Part shown: piece by piece, positions 28,229 to 35,739 of the stretch | How positions within the stretch are numbered: the stretch's first letter is position 1 | How the letters are laid out: each line of letters starts with the position of its first letter | Source of the DNA: Saccharothrix tamanrassetensis | GTDB lineage: Bacteria; Actinomycetota; Actinomycetes; Mycobacteriales; Pseudonocardiaceae | DNA: 64,000 nucleotides | Assembly: GCF_014203665.1 (NCBI RefSeq) | Contig: NZ_JACHJN010000004.1 | Span: 1 to 64,000, forward strand | Direction of reading: 5' to 3' | Program-made: the position numbers and the translations under genes | Notes under the pieces: generated by a model | What the model saw: only the letters and a program-made list of their open reading frames with translations | Database searches by the model: none | What the model was told of the DNA's origin: nothing

Positions 28229-31089
28229 GCCGCACCTTCCCGACCCGGGCGGCGGTTTCCTCCCTCACCGTGGGTCGACTCGACCAGCTCGTCGGCCAGG
28301 CCCACTTCCAGGTCGGCCGCGAGCTCGTCGTCGTACTCGTCCGCGTAGCCCTCCGCGTAGGCGAACGGGTCCTGGGGTGGCGAGGAGAGTTCCACCTCGG
28401 CCGGTTCCGGGCCGTCGCGCAGGGCGTCGGGGGTGGTGTCCAGGGCGTTGCGCAGGTGCTCCAGGTGGGGACCGGAGAAGTCGATGCGGATGCGTTCCAC
28501 GCCGCCCGCGCCGTCGCCGAAGATGAACTGCCTCGGCGCGAGGTCGCGTTCGGTGTTGTTGCGCACGCCTCCGGGGCGGCGACCCAGGGACGCCACCACC
28601 TGTTCGTAGCCGGCGCCGACCGGCACCTTCAGCAGGCGCAGGGCGTCGGCCTGGGCCTGGTCGTCGTCGAGGCGGCCGACGAAGACCGAGTCGAGCAGGG
28701 TGACGAAGCCCTGGATCTTCAGGAAGTCGGCCGGGATCTGGGACGACAGCAGGACGCGGACGTTCCACTTGCGCGAGTCGCGGGCGAAGCGGTTCATCAG
28801 GACCCGGCCGGTCGGGACTTCGGACAGGAAGAACGCCTCGTCGATCCACACGCCCTTGCGAAGGTCCTTGGGGCGTTCGTAGATCGAGCGCTGGGTCAGC
28901 CACGCCGCGAGGTTGAGCATCTCGACGCCCAGGGCCTCGGCGTCGGTCCAGTGCTCGCGGCCCACGCCGTCCTTGGGCAGGTTGAGGCCCGCCATGGTCA
29001 GCACGGTGAGGCGGTCGTCGCGCTGCTCGTTGTACGGGTCGGCGTCCTGTTCCGGGATGAGCAGCGACATCCGCTCGCGCATCTCGTCCAGGAAGTCCGC
29101 CACCACGACGGCGTGCTCGTGGTGCTCGGACGCGTCCCGGCGCAACGCCTCGAAGACCTGGCCGGGGTGGGCGTCGGGCCGGCCGCCGACCGTGCGGACC
29201 GCGCGCAGCAGCACGATCCGGGTCTGCGGCAGGCGCGCCACCTCGAACGGCAGCAGGCCGCTGAGCACGTCCAGCACCAGCCGCCGGCGGGTGGCCGCGG
29301 CCAGGGCGCGTTCGCGGCGCCACGCGCGTTCCGGGTCCTCTTCGTCCATGAAGTGGTCGAGCTGCGGCTCGGCCACCACCCGGTACGGGTTGAGGATGCC
29401 GGGCTGGGCGTTGAGCAGGTTGATCGGCCGCGCGTACGGCCGCAGCTCGGGCAGCTCGCACAGCGCCGCCAGCGGGCCGGACGGGTCGAGCAGCGTCCAG
29501 TGCGCCCCGGCGCGCAGGGTCTTGTAGACGATGCCGCCGCCGAGGAACGACTTGCCCGCGCCCAGGCCCGCGACCATCGCGGTCAGGCCCGAGGCGTCCC
29601 GGAGCTCCTGCGCCATCCACGGATCCCAGGCCACCGGGCGACGGGTGGCCGTCACGGTCTCGCCGAGCAGGATGCCGCGCCGGTCGCCGACCTCGGCGGT
29701 CGCCGTGGGCACGGCCGAGGCCGCCCACAGCACCGAGCCGCGCCGCAGGTAGGCCGACGACGACAGCGACTCGCCGGGGATGAACTCGCGGGCGATCGCG
29801 TACTGCGCCTCGGGGTGCTCGATGGCGACCTTCGGCTTGTAGAGGTCGAGCAGCGACTGGGCCAGCCGCAGCGCCTCGCGCTCGGTCGGACCGGACACCG
29901 CCAGCCGCCACCACGAACGCACCCTGGTGCCCAGCGCGGTGAAGCCCGACGTCATCTCGTCGTCGATCTCCAGCACCCGGGACGCCTGCCGGGCCAGCGA
30001 CTGCGGCGGCTCCAGCTCGTGCTCGTCGGTGTAGTGCCGGACCTGCGAGCGGACCTTGTTCATCTGCCGCTGGAGTTCGCCGGCGACCTCCTCCGGCCGC
30101 CGCACGTAGATCCGCGCCGACCACTCGACCGCCGCCGGGAGCCGGTCCGAGCGCTGCACCCACGGGTCGTCCATCTCGGGGATCTGGAGCCCGTGCATCA
30201 GGCCCACGGTCAGCACCGCGACGTGCCGCTTGATGCCCGCGTTCGACCCGGTGCGCCCGCGCACGGTCACCGTCGGCGCGTACGGCTCCTGGTGGAAGTC
30301 CGCCGCGTCGGTGAACGAGGCCAGGTCCTCCGGCTCCCACGGCGCACCCGGCACCGCGGGCAGGTTGCGCGGCGCGGGCAGGCCCAGCGAGCACGACCGG
30401 TGCATCAGCCAGGACATCTCCTCGGCGGTGACCGGGCGCCCTTCCAGGCCGGCCGAGCCGATCACCTGGTCCAGGTGGTCGACCTCGGACTCGATCGCCA
30501 CCAGCTCGGCGTCCACCGCGTCCGGGAACACCCTGCGCAGCACGGGCGCGGCCCGTTCCACCGCGCGGTCCATCATGTTCCGGGTCTGCACCTGGACGCC
30601 CAGGTAGACCTCTTTCTCCGCCATCGAGCGGCCCATCAGCTGCTGCTGCTCGCCGACCATGTAGTCGTCGAACGACAGCGTCCCCGGCGTGTCCGGCAGC
30701 CGGCGCACCGCGTTGTGCACGTGCGCCTCGGCCCACATCCGGATCGGGTACGGCCGGGTGGTCACCCGCAGGTGCATCCAGCGGCCCTGGAGCTCGGCGT
30801 ACTGGCCCGCGATGGCCGCGATCAGGTCCTGGCGCTGCGAGTCCGAGCGGAACGACCAGCGCTGCGGCGCGAGCTTGTACCAGGCGTAGACCTCCTGGCC
30901 GGTGCGCAGCAGGTGGCCGTCGATGGTTCGGGCGGCGATGGACGGGGTATAGCTGGGTACCGCCTGCTCACCCGGCAGGCGGCGCCCCCGCTTGCTGTAG
31001 ACCTTCCGGTCGTCCCGCGCGGCAGCCGCGTGCTGGGCCACGTGCTGCGCTGCGGAACGTCGGGACCGGTCACGCCGGCGTCCGAACAC
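28225..31089 (-). CDS. VirB4-like type IV secretion ATPase (SCO6880 family)
   Basis: This 954-residue cytoplasmic ATPase would energise the secretion channel. The N-terminal half (residues 40-480) is the SCO6880-like domain. The P-loop is GLGAGKS at about 508-514 and Walker B is KGVWIDEAFFL at about 743-753, followed by RVLLSSQIPADFL, a typical VirB4/TraE arginine-finger region. The GTG at 31089 has AAGGAGG 6-7 bp upstream. It overlaps the preceding gene by 20 bp. The C-terminal tail is acidic and rich in Asp/Glu/Tyr. The family is usual in conjugative elements and also in resident chromosomal clusters of actinobacteria. Confidence 0.9.
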   Translation of the reverse strand: MFGRRRDRSRRSAAQHVAQHAAAARDDRKVYSKRGRRLPGEQAVPSYTPSIAARTIDGHLLRTGQEVYAWYKLAPQRWSFRSDSQRQDLIAAIAGQYAELQGRWMHLRVTTRPYPIRMWAEAHVHNAVRRLPDTPGTLSFDDYMVGEQQQLMGRSMAEKEVYLGVQVQTRNMMDRAVERAAPVLRRVFPDAVDAELVAIESEVDHLDQVIGSAGLEGRPVTAEEMSWLMHRSCSLGLPAPRNLPAVPGAPWEPEDLASFTDAADFHQEPYAPTVTVRGRTGSNAGIKRHVAVLTVGLMHGLQIPEMDDPWVQRSDRLPAAVEWSARIYVRRPEEVAGELQRQMNKVRSQVRHYTDEHELEPPQSLARQASRVLEIDDEMTSGFTALGTRVRSWWRLAVSGPTEREALRLAQSLLDLYKPKVAIEHPEAQYAIAREFIPGESLSSSAYLRRGSVLWAASAVPTATAEVGDRRGILLGETVTATRRPVAWDPWMAQELRDASGLTAMVAGLGAGKSFLGGGIVYKTLRAGAHWTLLDPSGPLAALCELPELRPYARPINLLNAQPGILNPYRVVAEPQLDHFMDEEDPERAWRRERALAAATRRRLVLDVLSGLLPFEVARLPQTRIVLLRAVRTVGGRPDAHPGQVFEALRRDASEHHEHAVVVADFLDEMRERMSLLIPEQDADPYNEQRDDRLTVLTMAGLNLPKDGVGREHWTDAEALGVEMLNLAAWLTQRSIYERPKDLRKGVWIDEAFFLSEVPTGRVLMNRFARDSRKWNVRVLLSSQIPADFLKIQGFVTLLDSVFVGRLDDDQAQADALRLLKVPVGAGYEQVVASLGRRPGGVRNNTERDLAPRQFIFGDGAGGVERIRIDFSGPHLEHLRNALDTTPDALRDGPEPAEVELSSPPQDPFAYAEGYADEYDDELAADLEVGLADELVESTHGEGGNRRPGREGAA

Positions 31090-31546
31090 CGCGATCCTCC
31101 TTCTTACGGCGGTCTGCCTGCCTGCGGTGCTGGGACCGGGCGGCGCGCGCCGAGCGCTTCGCCGCCTTGCCCTTGGGACGTTTGCGAGGTCGCTGCCGGC
31201 TGACCCGGATCCGGGCGGCGCTGGCCGCGCCGCCGGTGCCCGAGGTCTTCTCGCGCGGGGAGTTCAGCTCGCGCACCCACATCGTCATGACCGACGACAG
31301 CGGGCGCTCGTGGCTGATGCGGGTGCAGATGTACCGGGTCAGCGCGACCGTGATCACGAAGCCCCAGCCGGTGTTGATGAAGTCGAACCCGAAGCCGATC
31401 TGCCGCTGGAGGGCGGTGACCAGCAGGAACACCACGATGCCGACGCCCCATGCCACGTAGCGCGCACGCCACGGGAAGGTCGCCTTGGGCGGGCCGAGCC
31501 AGACGGCGTCGACCCGGTAGACCTCGTCGTCAGTGCGTACCCGCAA
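31070..31546 (-). CDS. small membrane protein preceding the VirB4-like ATPase (PrgI/VirB3-like position)
   Basis: A 158-residue protein with two TM helices (YVAWGVGIVVFLLVTALQ, then FINTGWGFVITVALT) and a strongly basic C-terminal tail of about 50 residues (RQRPRKRPKGKAAKRSARAA). In type IV systems a two-helix VirB3/PrgI protein normally precedes VirB4, and this fits by position and topology. The best start is TTG 31546, 3 bp after the upstream stop, which implies coupling. The tail may contact the ATPase or DNA; this is inference. Confidence 0.7.
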   Translation of the reverse strand: MRVRTDDEVYRVDAVWLGPPKATFPWRARYVAWGVGIVVFLLVTALQRQIGFGFDFINTGWGFVITVALTRYICTRISHERPLSSVMTMWVRELNSPREKTSGTGGAASAARIRVSRQRPRKRPKGKAAKRSARAARSQHRRQADRRKKEDRGVRTPA

Positions 31547-31549
31547 GGG

Positions 31550-31828
31550 TCACCCGCCGGTGAACAGGCCGGCGATCCACTGGCCGATGTTCGCGCCGGC
31601 GTTCGTGGTGACGGCAAGTCCGATGATCGCCAACGCGATGATGACGCCGCCCAGGCGGCGCATGACCCCGGCGTTGTCGCCCTTGCCACCGCCCAGCCAC
31701 AGCAGCAGGACCGCGACGGTGAGCAGCAGCAGGGGTACCAGGTTGTCGAGGATCCACCGGCGCACGCCGCCTGTGCCAAGGGCGGGCTCTGTCTGCTGCG
31801 CGAGTGTTACCAGGGTCATGGCGGTCAT
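31550..31828 (-). CDS. pilin-like (VirB2/TrbC-type) small membrane protein
   Basis: The 92-residue product has two hydrophobic helices (LVPLLLLTVAVLLLWL; LGGVIIALAIIGLAV) joined by a short charged loop GGGKGDNAGVMRR, and ends IGQWIAGLFTGG. VirB2/TrbC pilins share this size, topology and gene position. ATG 31828 has AGGAG 6 bp upstream. It is the first gene of the leftward secretion operon. No clear signal-peptidase site is visible, so the name is inferred from topology and context. Confidence 0.65.
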   Translation of the reverse strand: MTAMTLVTLAQQTEPALGTGGVRRWILDNLVPLLLLTVAVLLLWLGGGKGDNAGVMRRLGGVIIALAIIGLAVTTNAGANIGQWIAGLFTGG

Positions 31829-31830
31829 CT

Positions 31831-31846
31831 CGTACTCCTGAGTACG
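31831..31846. promoter_or_regulatory. palindrome over the ribosome-binding site of the secretion operon
   Basis: The 16-bp element CGTACTCCTGAGTACG is a perfect 7+7 palindrome around a 2-bp centre. It contains the Shine-Dalgarno AGGAG of the pilin-like gene on the minus strand. It may be an operator for the divergent DNA-binding protein or an mRNA hairpin that hides the ribosome-binding site. Confidence 0.55.
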
Positions 31847-32210
31847 CAGGACTTCGCCGGGCGGGCCGAGGGGTGCCCGTCCGGTTGGTGCGCTATCGAG
31901 TAGAACACGTCTTCGTCACGAGGTGTATCGGTCGGCTGGCACTGAGTAGATCAAGAACCGTTCCCCTGTAGCTCGATTACGTCTAATCTGACCACAGACA
32001 TCATGGGTCGGGGGGAGCCGGTGGAGAACCGGAGACGCTGGATTCTCCCCATTGCCGTGACAGTTCACCCAACTGCCAACTCGTTGGTCACGCACTGTGT
32101 GCACGACCTCGGACCCCCTGTCCAACCGCATCGCGCCAGTAGACCGTTCGGCCGAAAGACTCACCCGAACGGTCCGCATCCCGGAGTGACGTCGCCGAGG
32201 AGGCTCGCAG
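31847..32210. promoter_or_regulatory. divergent control region between the secretion operon and the RHH-like gene
   Basis: These 364 bp have no supported gene. They separate the leftward operon from a rightward DNA-binding protein. Promoter-like pieces include GTGACG-18 bp-TAGCGC on the minus strand (about 31919-31890) and TAATCT (31984-31989) on the plus strand. GAGTAGA occurs at about 31899 and 31945, and a 9-bp inverted repeat is listed separately. Confidence 0.45.
32142..32174. promoter_or_regulatory. 9-bp inverted repeat upstream of the RHH-like gene
   Basis: GACCGTTCG (32142-32150) and CGAACGGTC (32166-32174) are perfect inverted copies separated by 15 bp. They end 36 bp before the ATG of the DNA-binding protein. 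They could be an autoregulatory operator, a partition-type site or a 5'-UTR hairpin. Confidence 0.5.
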
Positions 32211-32552
32211 ATGGCCCAGCCGCCCGAAGCCGTACCCGAACCAGCCTCCGGAGTGAACGAAATCACCGTCTCCGTGGGCGTCTCGGGCAGTGATCAGGTT
32301 ACCGGCACGGACGGGCGTCCGGGGCGGCGGGTGCAGCGGACGGTGAACTTCGACCAGGACGTGCTGGATCGAGCCAGAGCGGCGGCCACCTTCCTGGCGG
32401 CCTACGAGCCGGCGGCGGGCGTGCGCAGCCTGGCGGACATCGTGAACCCGGCGGTGGAGGCCTACGTGGCGGAGCTGGAACGCGATTACAACGGCGGCGA
32501 GGCGTTCCGACCGGTGTACCGGATGCCGCCGGGTCGCCCGGCGCGCCGATGA
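32211..32552 (+). CDS. probable ribbon-helix-helix / centromere-binding-like protein
   Basis: This 113-residue protein has a disordered N-terminal 35 residues. A compact domain follows: RRVQRTVNFDQDVLDRARAA (candidate DNA-contacting strand plus helix) and SLADIVNPAVEAYVAELERDY. The pattern resembles ParB-like centromere-binding or ribbon-helix-helix proteins of actinobacterial plasmids and chromosomes. GAGGAGG lies 7 bp before ATG 32211. It is divergent from the secretion-like operon and probably controls it and itself. No ParA gene is nearby. Confidence 0.6.
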   Translation: MAQPPEAVPEPASGVNEITVSVGVSGSDQVTGTDGRPGRRVQRTVNFDQDVLDRARAAATFLAAYEPAAGVRSLADIVNPAVEAYVAELERDYNGGEAFRPVYRMPPGRPARR

Positions 32553-32622
32553 CTTCCACGCCCTGACCCGGTCTGGACACTCGTGGCTCCGGGGAACCCC
32601 GGAGCAGACCGGAGGAGCACCC

Positions 32623-33126
32623 ATGCCCGCGACCGACATCGACCGGCGCTACGGCGACCCGGACGCGACGCCCACCCCGTGGGCCACCGCCGAGCAGCGG
32701 CTGGCGAGCGCCGAGGTGTTCTGGCTGTCCACGGTCCGCCCGGACGGCCGCCCGCACGTCACGCCGCTGCTCGCGGTCTGGCACGGCGGGGCGCTGCACG
32801 TCTGCACCGGCCAGGACGAGCGCAAGGCCCGCAACCTCGCCGGGAACCCGCAGGTCGTGTTGACCACCGGGGACAACGCGCTGCACGGCGGCCTGGACGT
32901 GGTGGTCGAGGGCGAGGCCGTCCGGGTGGTGGACCGGGCCGAGCTGCGGGCGCTGGCCGGCGCGTGGGAGGCCAAGTACGGCAGCGACTGGCACTTCGAC
33001 GTGGTCGACGGCGGGTTCGCCGACCCGCACGGGGTCGCCTACGTGTTCCGGGTCGAGCCGTCGACCGTGTTCGGGTTCGGCAAGGCCCCCTACAGCCAGA
33101 CCCGCTTCCGGTTCCGGACGACGTGA
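32623..33126 (+). CDS. pyridoxamine 5'-phosphate oxidase-family protein
   Basis: A 167-residue split-beta-barrel flavin or F420-binding protein. It reads FWLSTVRPDGRPHVTPLLAVW, then LTTGDNALHGGLDVVVEGEA and a C-terminal FGFGKAPYSQTRFRF. These features fit the PNPOx-like/F420-dependent reductase group, not true PdxH. The substrate is unknown. GGAGGAG is 7 bp before ATG 32623. Confidence 0.87.
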   Translation: MPATDIDRRYGDPDATPTPWATAEQRLASAEVFWLSTVRPDGRPHVTPLLAVWHGGALHVCTGQDERKARNLAGNPQVVLTTGDNALHGGLDVVVEGEAVRVVDRAELRALAGAWEAKYGSDWHFDVVDGGFADPHGVAYVFRVEPSTVFGFGKAPYSQTRFRFRTT

Positions 33127-33127
33127 A

Positions 33128-33163
33128 GGGGCCCTTCCACCCCCAGTGCAGCGGAAGGGCCCC
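33128..33163. terminator. hairpin terminator between converging genes
   Basis: GGGGCCCTTCC (33128-33138) pairs perfectly with GGAAGGGCCCC (33153-33163) across a 14-base loop. It begins 2 bp after the stop of the oxidase gene and ends 13 bp before the stop of the converging gene, so it can serve both strands. There is no U-tract, as is common in high-GC actinobacteria. Confidence 0.8.
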
Positions 33164-33176
33164 CACGGTCACGTGA

Positions 33177-34781
33177 TCAGCTGGTGCCGGAGATCCGCCA
33201 GTAGCCGACGGTCGGCAGGGTGTCGGGCCCGACCGGGCCCTTGGTCCAGAAGTAGTCGTTGAAGTTCGCGATCCACGAGTTGCCGATCGGACCCATGGTC
33301 GCCCACACCACCCACGCCGGCTGCGTGTCGATGGAGGCCTGCGCCCACGCGTCGCGGACCTTCATCGGGCGGTTCCACCACAGGAACGGGGTGCGCAGCA
33401 GGTAGTTGCCGAACCGGCTGCCGTGCACCTTGCTGTGCATGGACACGGTGTCGAAGCTGTTGATCTGGTGCAGGCCCCGGAACGCCCGGCCCCAGCGCTG
33501 CGCCCAGCTCTGGCCACCGGCCGTGCCCTGGAGGATCGAGCAGGTGAACAGGCTCATCCACTCGACGTCCCGGTTGCCCCAGCGGGCCTCGGTGTTGGCC
33601 AGGAACGTGTCGGTGTTGCTGCTGCACCCGGCGAACGAGAACCCGGTCGGCGAGCCGTGGCCCTGCCAGTAGGTCATGTCCACGTCGTCGGCGTACCGGT
33701 GGTCCTGGCCGCCGGGGAACACCGGGTCCTTGAAGTCGCGCTCCCACGCGTTGCCGTTGAGCCAGCTGAACTGCACCGGGATGCCCCGACCGGTGAACTG
33801 GTTGTTGAACCCGTTGACGTTGTTCGCCGTCCACGGCAGGCCGGAGCACGGGCCGGTGCCCTCGCTGCCGACGTCGATCCGGTTGGTCCACTGCGGCGAG
33901 ACGCCGTCCTCGGTGCGCGGCGGCTGGTCGGGATCGGGCTGCGGCAGCGCGGCGTCCACGGCGGCGGGCACGGTGACCGACTGGGCGGCGGCACCGTCCG
34001 GGTTGACACCCGCGCACCGGAAGCCGGGCTCCAGCCTGCCGACCCGCTCGGACAGCGCGGGCGCGTCGTACACGTAGGTGACGTCGGTCAGCCGGACGCT
34101 GCTGGTCATCACCTTGGCGCAGCGGTTGCGGCCCTCGGTCAGGTCGAGCACCCGCACGGTGCCGGCCTTGGCCACCTCACGCGTGCTGTAGGTCAGGCCC
34201 GCGACCGCACCCTGGCCGTCGAACGCGATCCGGATCTTGGCGCCCGCGCCCTCCAGCGGCACGCCGTCCAGGTTGAACGTGAACGACACGGCGGTGTCCA
34301 GCGGGACGGACACCACCGCCTTGTCGTTGGTGTCGACGATCTCGAAAGTGGTGTGCTTGGCGTTCGCGGTCGCGTTGGCGGGCAGCAGCCCGACGCCGCG
34401 CAGGGTCTCCTGGGCGCGCTTCGCGGCGGTGTCGAGCGGGATGGCGCGCAACTGCTTCAGGGCTTCGACGTCGAGCTGGGTCTGCGTGGTCGCCAGCCCG
34501 TCCTCGTCGACCTTGCCCGCGCCCCGGTCCAGGCCGGGCACCTTCAGGTAGGTGGCCTCGTCGGCGAAGGTGACCGAGCCGTCCTCGGCTCTGTGCACGT
34601 CCTTGAGGCCGAACGCCCGCTGTAACGCCGCGGCCTGGTCGGCGCTGAGACCGGCGCTCTTGACCTCGTAGAGCGGGAACTCGGCGGTCGCCGCCGCGGC
34701 GGTGACCGTGCTGGTGACGGCTGCCGCGCCGACCAGCCCGGTCAGGGCGAGCCAGGTCGCGGCCCGCTTGGTGGTGGACAT
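33177..34781 (-). CDS. secreted DUF6345-like protein with caspase-like His/Cys pair
   Basis: The 534-residue exported protein starts with a signal peptide (ALTGLVGAAAVTSTVTAAAATA). Residues about 35-270 resemble a prodomain (TQLDVEALKQLRAIPLDTAA). The C-terminal 240 residues resemble the DUF6345 family. They contain TYWQGHG with His375 and WMSLFTCS with Cys414, each preceded by a hydrophobic strand. That is the HG...C layout of clan CD cysteine peptidases (caspases, gingipains). Peptidase activity is inference, and the family name is from memory. GAGGAGGAG precedes ATG 34781. It stands alone, with a stable hairpin in its 5' UTR. Confidence 0.65.
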   Translation of the reverse strand: MSTTKRAATWLALTGLVGAAAVTSTVTAAAATAEFPLYEVKSAGLSADQAAALQRAFGLKDVHRAEDGSVTFADEATYLKVPGLDRGAGKVDEDGLATTQTQLDVEALKQLRAIPLDTAAKRAQETLRGVGLLPANATANAKHTTFEIVDTNDKAVVSVPLDTAVSFTFNLDGVPLEGAGAKIRIAFDGQGAVAGLTYSTREVAKAGTVRVLDLTEGRNRCAKVMTSSVRLTDVTYVYDAPALSERVGRLEPGFRCAGVNPDGAAAQSVTVPAAVDAALPQPDPDQPPRTEDGVSPQWTNRIDVGSEGTGPCSGLPWTANNVNGFNNQFTGRGIPVQFSWLNGNAWERDFKDPVFPGGQDHRYADDVDMTYWQGHGSPTGFSFAGCSSNTDTFLANTEARWGNRDVEWMSLFTCSILQGTAGGQSWAQRWGRAFRGLHQINSFDTVSMHSKVHGSRFGNYLLRTPFLWWNRPMKVRDAWAQASIDTQPAWVVWATMGPIGNSWIANFNDYFWTKGPVGPDTLPTVGYWRISGTS

Positions 34782-34801
34782 GGGGTCTCCTCCTCGTCGT
34801 G

Positions 34802-34823
34802 ACCGCAGGGCAGGACCTGCGGT
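34802..34823 (-). promoter_or_regulatory. 5'-UTR hairpin before the DUF6345-like gene
   Basis: ACCGCAGG and CCTGCGGT form a perfect 8-bp stem with a 6-base loop, 20 bp upstream of ATG 34781 and just ahead of the ribosome-binding site. It may stabilise the mRNA or affect translation. Confidence 0.45.
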
Positions 34824-35096
34824 TCGGCAGGAGGACTCGGCCGCGGACGCCGTGATACCGAGGACCACTCGAACGGCCCCACTTGTGTAACACCGTTGGC
34901 GCGCAAGGGATGTATAGGCGGGCCGGTCTGCCGTGGCGCGCTTCGGGACGACGAAGCGGGATCACCGCGGCCGTCTGGAGCAGCAGCGGCCGGAACGACC
35001 CCGTGCACTGCCGGCCGACGCCGAACGCCGTGCACTGCCGAACGCCGTACCTGCCGGACCACCGGGCGATGCCGGGGAGCCGGTCGGTGCGGGGAA
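34824..35096. other. intergenic region between the DUF6345-like gene and rnpB
   Basis: There is no supported gene. It should contain the promoter of the DUF6345-like gene and the end of rnpB transcription. GTGTAACAC (34885-34893) is a near-perfect palindrome. GTGCACTGCCG and CGAACGCCGT are each repeated twice between 35003 and 35050. I see no clear -35/-10 pair. Confidence 0.4.
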
Positions 35097-35503
35097 GCGC
35101 GGATGAGCCGGCCGTAAGCCGGATTCTGTTCACGGGCGCCTCGCGGCGACACCGTCCGGCGACCATCCATCTCGGCCTGCCGTTGCCGACAGGCTCGTGC
35201 GGCCTACCCGCAGGCATCGGGCGGGCAGCCCTCGATCGCCTGCGCAGGCGCCGAAGCGCCCTCTTGGCCTTGCTCCGGGTGGGGTTTACCTAGCCGCCCC
35301 CGTCACCGGGGGCGCTGGTGGTCTCTTACACCACCGTTTCACCCTTACCCCGACTCGCGCCGGGGCGGTCTGTTCTCTGTGGCACTGTCCCGAGGGTCGC
35401 CCCTGGTTGCCGTTGACAACCACCCTGCCCTGTGGAGTCCGGACTTTCCTCGGCGGCAGAGACGCGCTCTGCCGACGCGGCCGCCCTGCCGACTCATCCG
35501 CGC
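35097..35503 (-). ncRNA. rnpB: RNase P RNA
   Basis: On the minus strand the sequence contains the conserved bacterial type A P RNA blocks. Near the 5' end is GAGGAAAGTCCGGACTCCAC, followed by CAGGGCAGGGTGGTTG. Near the 3' end is ACAGAATCCGGCTTAC. The ends are set by the P1 stem: GCGCGGATGAGTCGG at 35503-35489 pairs with CCGGCTCATCCGCGC at 35111-35097, with one G-U pair. About 407 nt is normal for actinobacteria. It is the catalytic RNA that matures tRNA 5' ends. A TATGCT -10 box (35513-35508) sits 4-5 bp ahead of the predicted 5' end. Confidence 0.97.
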
Positions 35504-35507
35504 CGAC

Positions 35508-35513
35508 AGCATA
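35508..35513 (-). promoter_or_regulatory. rnpB: -10 element of the rnpB promoter
   Basis: TATGCT on the minus strand lies just upstream of the predicted 5' end of RNase P RNA. The -35 region is weak (TTCCAC at about 19 bp). Confidence 0.55.
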
Positions 35514-35661
35514 GCCGGCGACGTCCCAGGCTGTGGAACCAGGCACCCGAAAGCTTGGCGCGACGTGGAACGAACTGCTCTACTCGGAACATGCCCGGAA
35601 TCGGGGGACTAACCCGCCGTCGACACGTGGACTTCGGTCGCACGTCCGCCGCCATCTGTTG

Positions 35662-35736
35662 TCGCTGACACATTTCATCTCGTAGTCCGAGCCTTTTTCG
35701 CTCGTAGTCCGAGCCTTTTCGGGAAGGTGTCAGCGA
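35662..35736. repeat. tandem 21/22-bp repeat framed by a 10-bp inverted repeat
   Basis: Two adjacent copies beginning CTCGTAGTCCGAGCCTTTT occupy 35679-35700 and 35701-35721, differing by one T. Each contains a small palindrome CTCG-TAGTC-CGAG. They are enclosed by TCGCTGACAC (35662-35671) and its perfect inverse GTGTCAGCGA (35727-35736). The right arm ends 4 bp before ATG 35740 and so overlaps the translation start region of the FMN reductase. It may be a regulatory site or a small mobile-element relic. Confidence 0.75.
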
Positions 35737-35739
35737 GCC

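Noticed and set aside
23892..32210. Integrative element ends (tRNA, att repeats, integrase)
   Set aside because: I saw no tRNA, no integrase and no flanking direct repeat, so mobility of the secretion cluster is not supported by this window.
34883..35668. Several short open frames over 35.1-35.5 kb
   Set aside because: This interval is RNase P RNA, with conserved blocks and a 15-bp P1 stem, so the frames are not genes.
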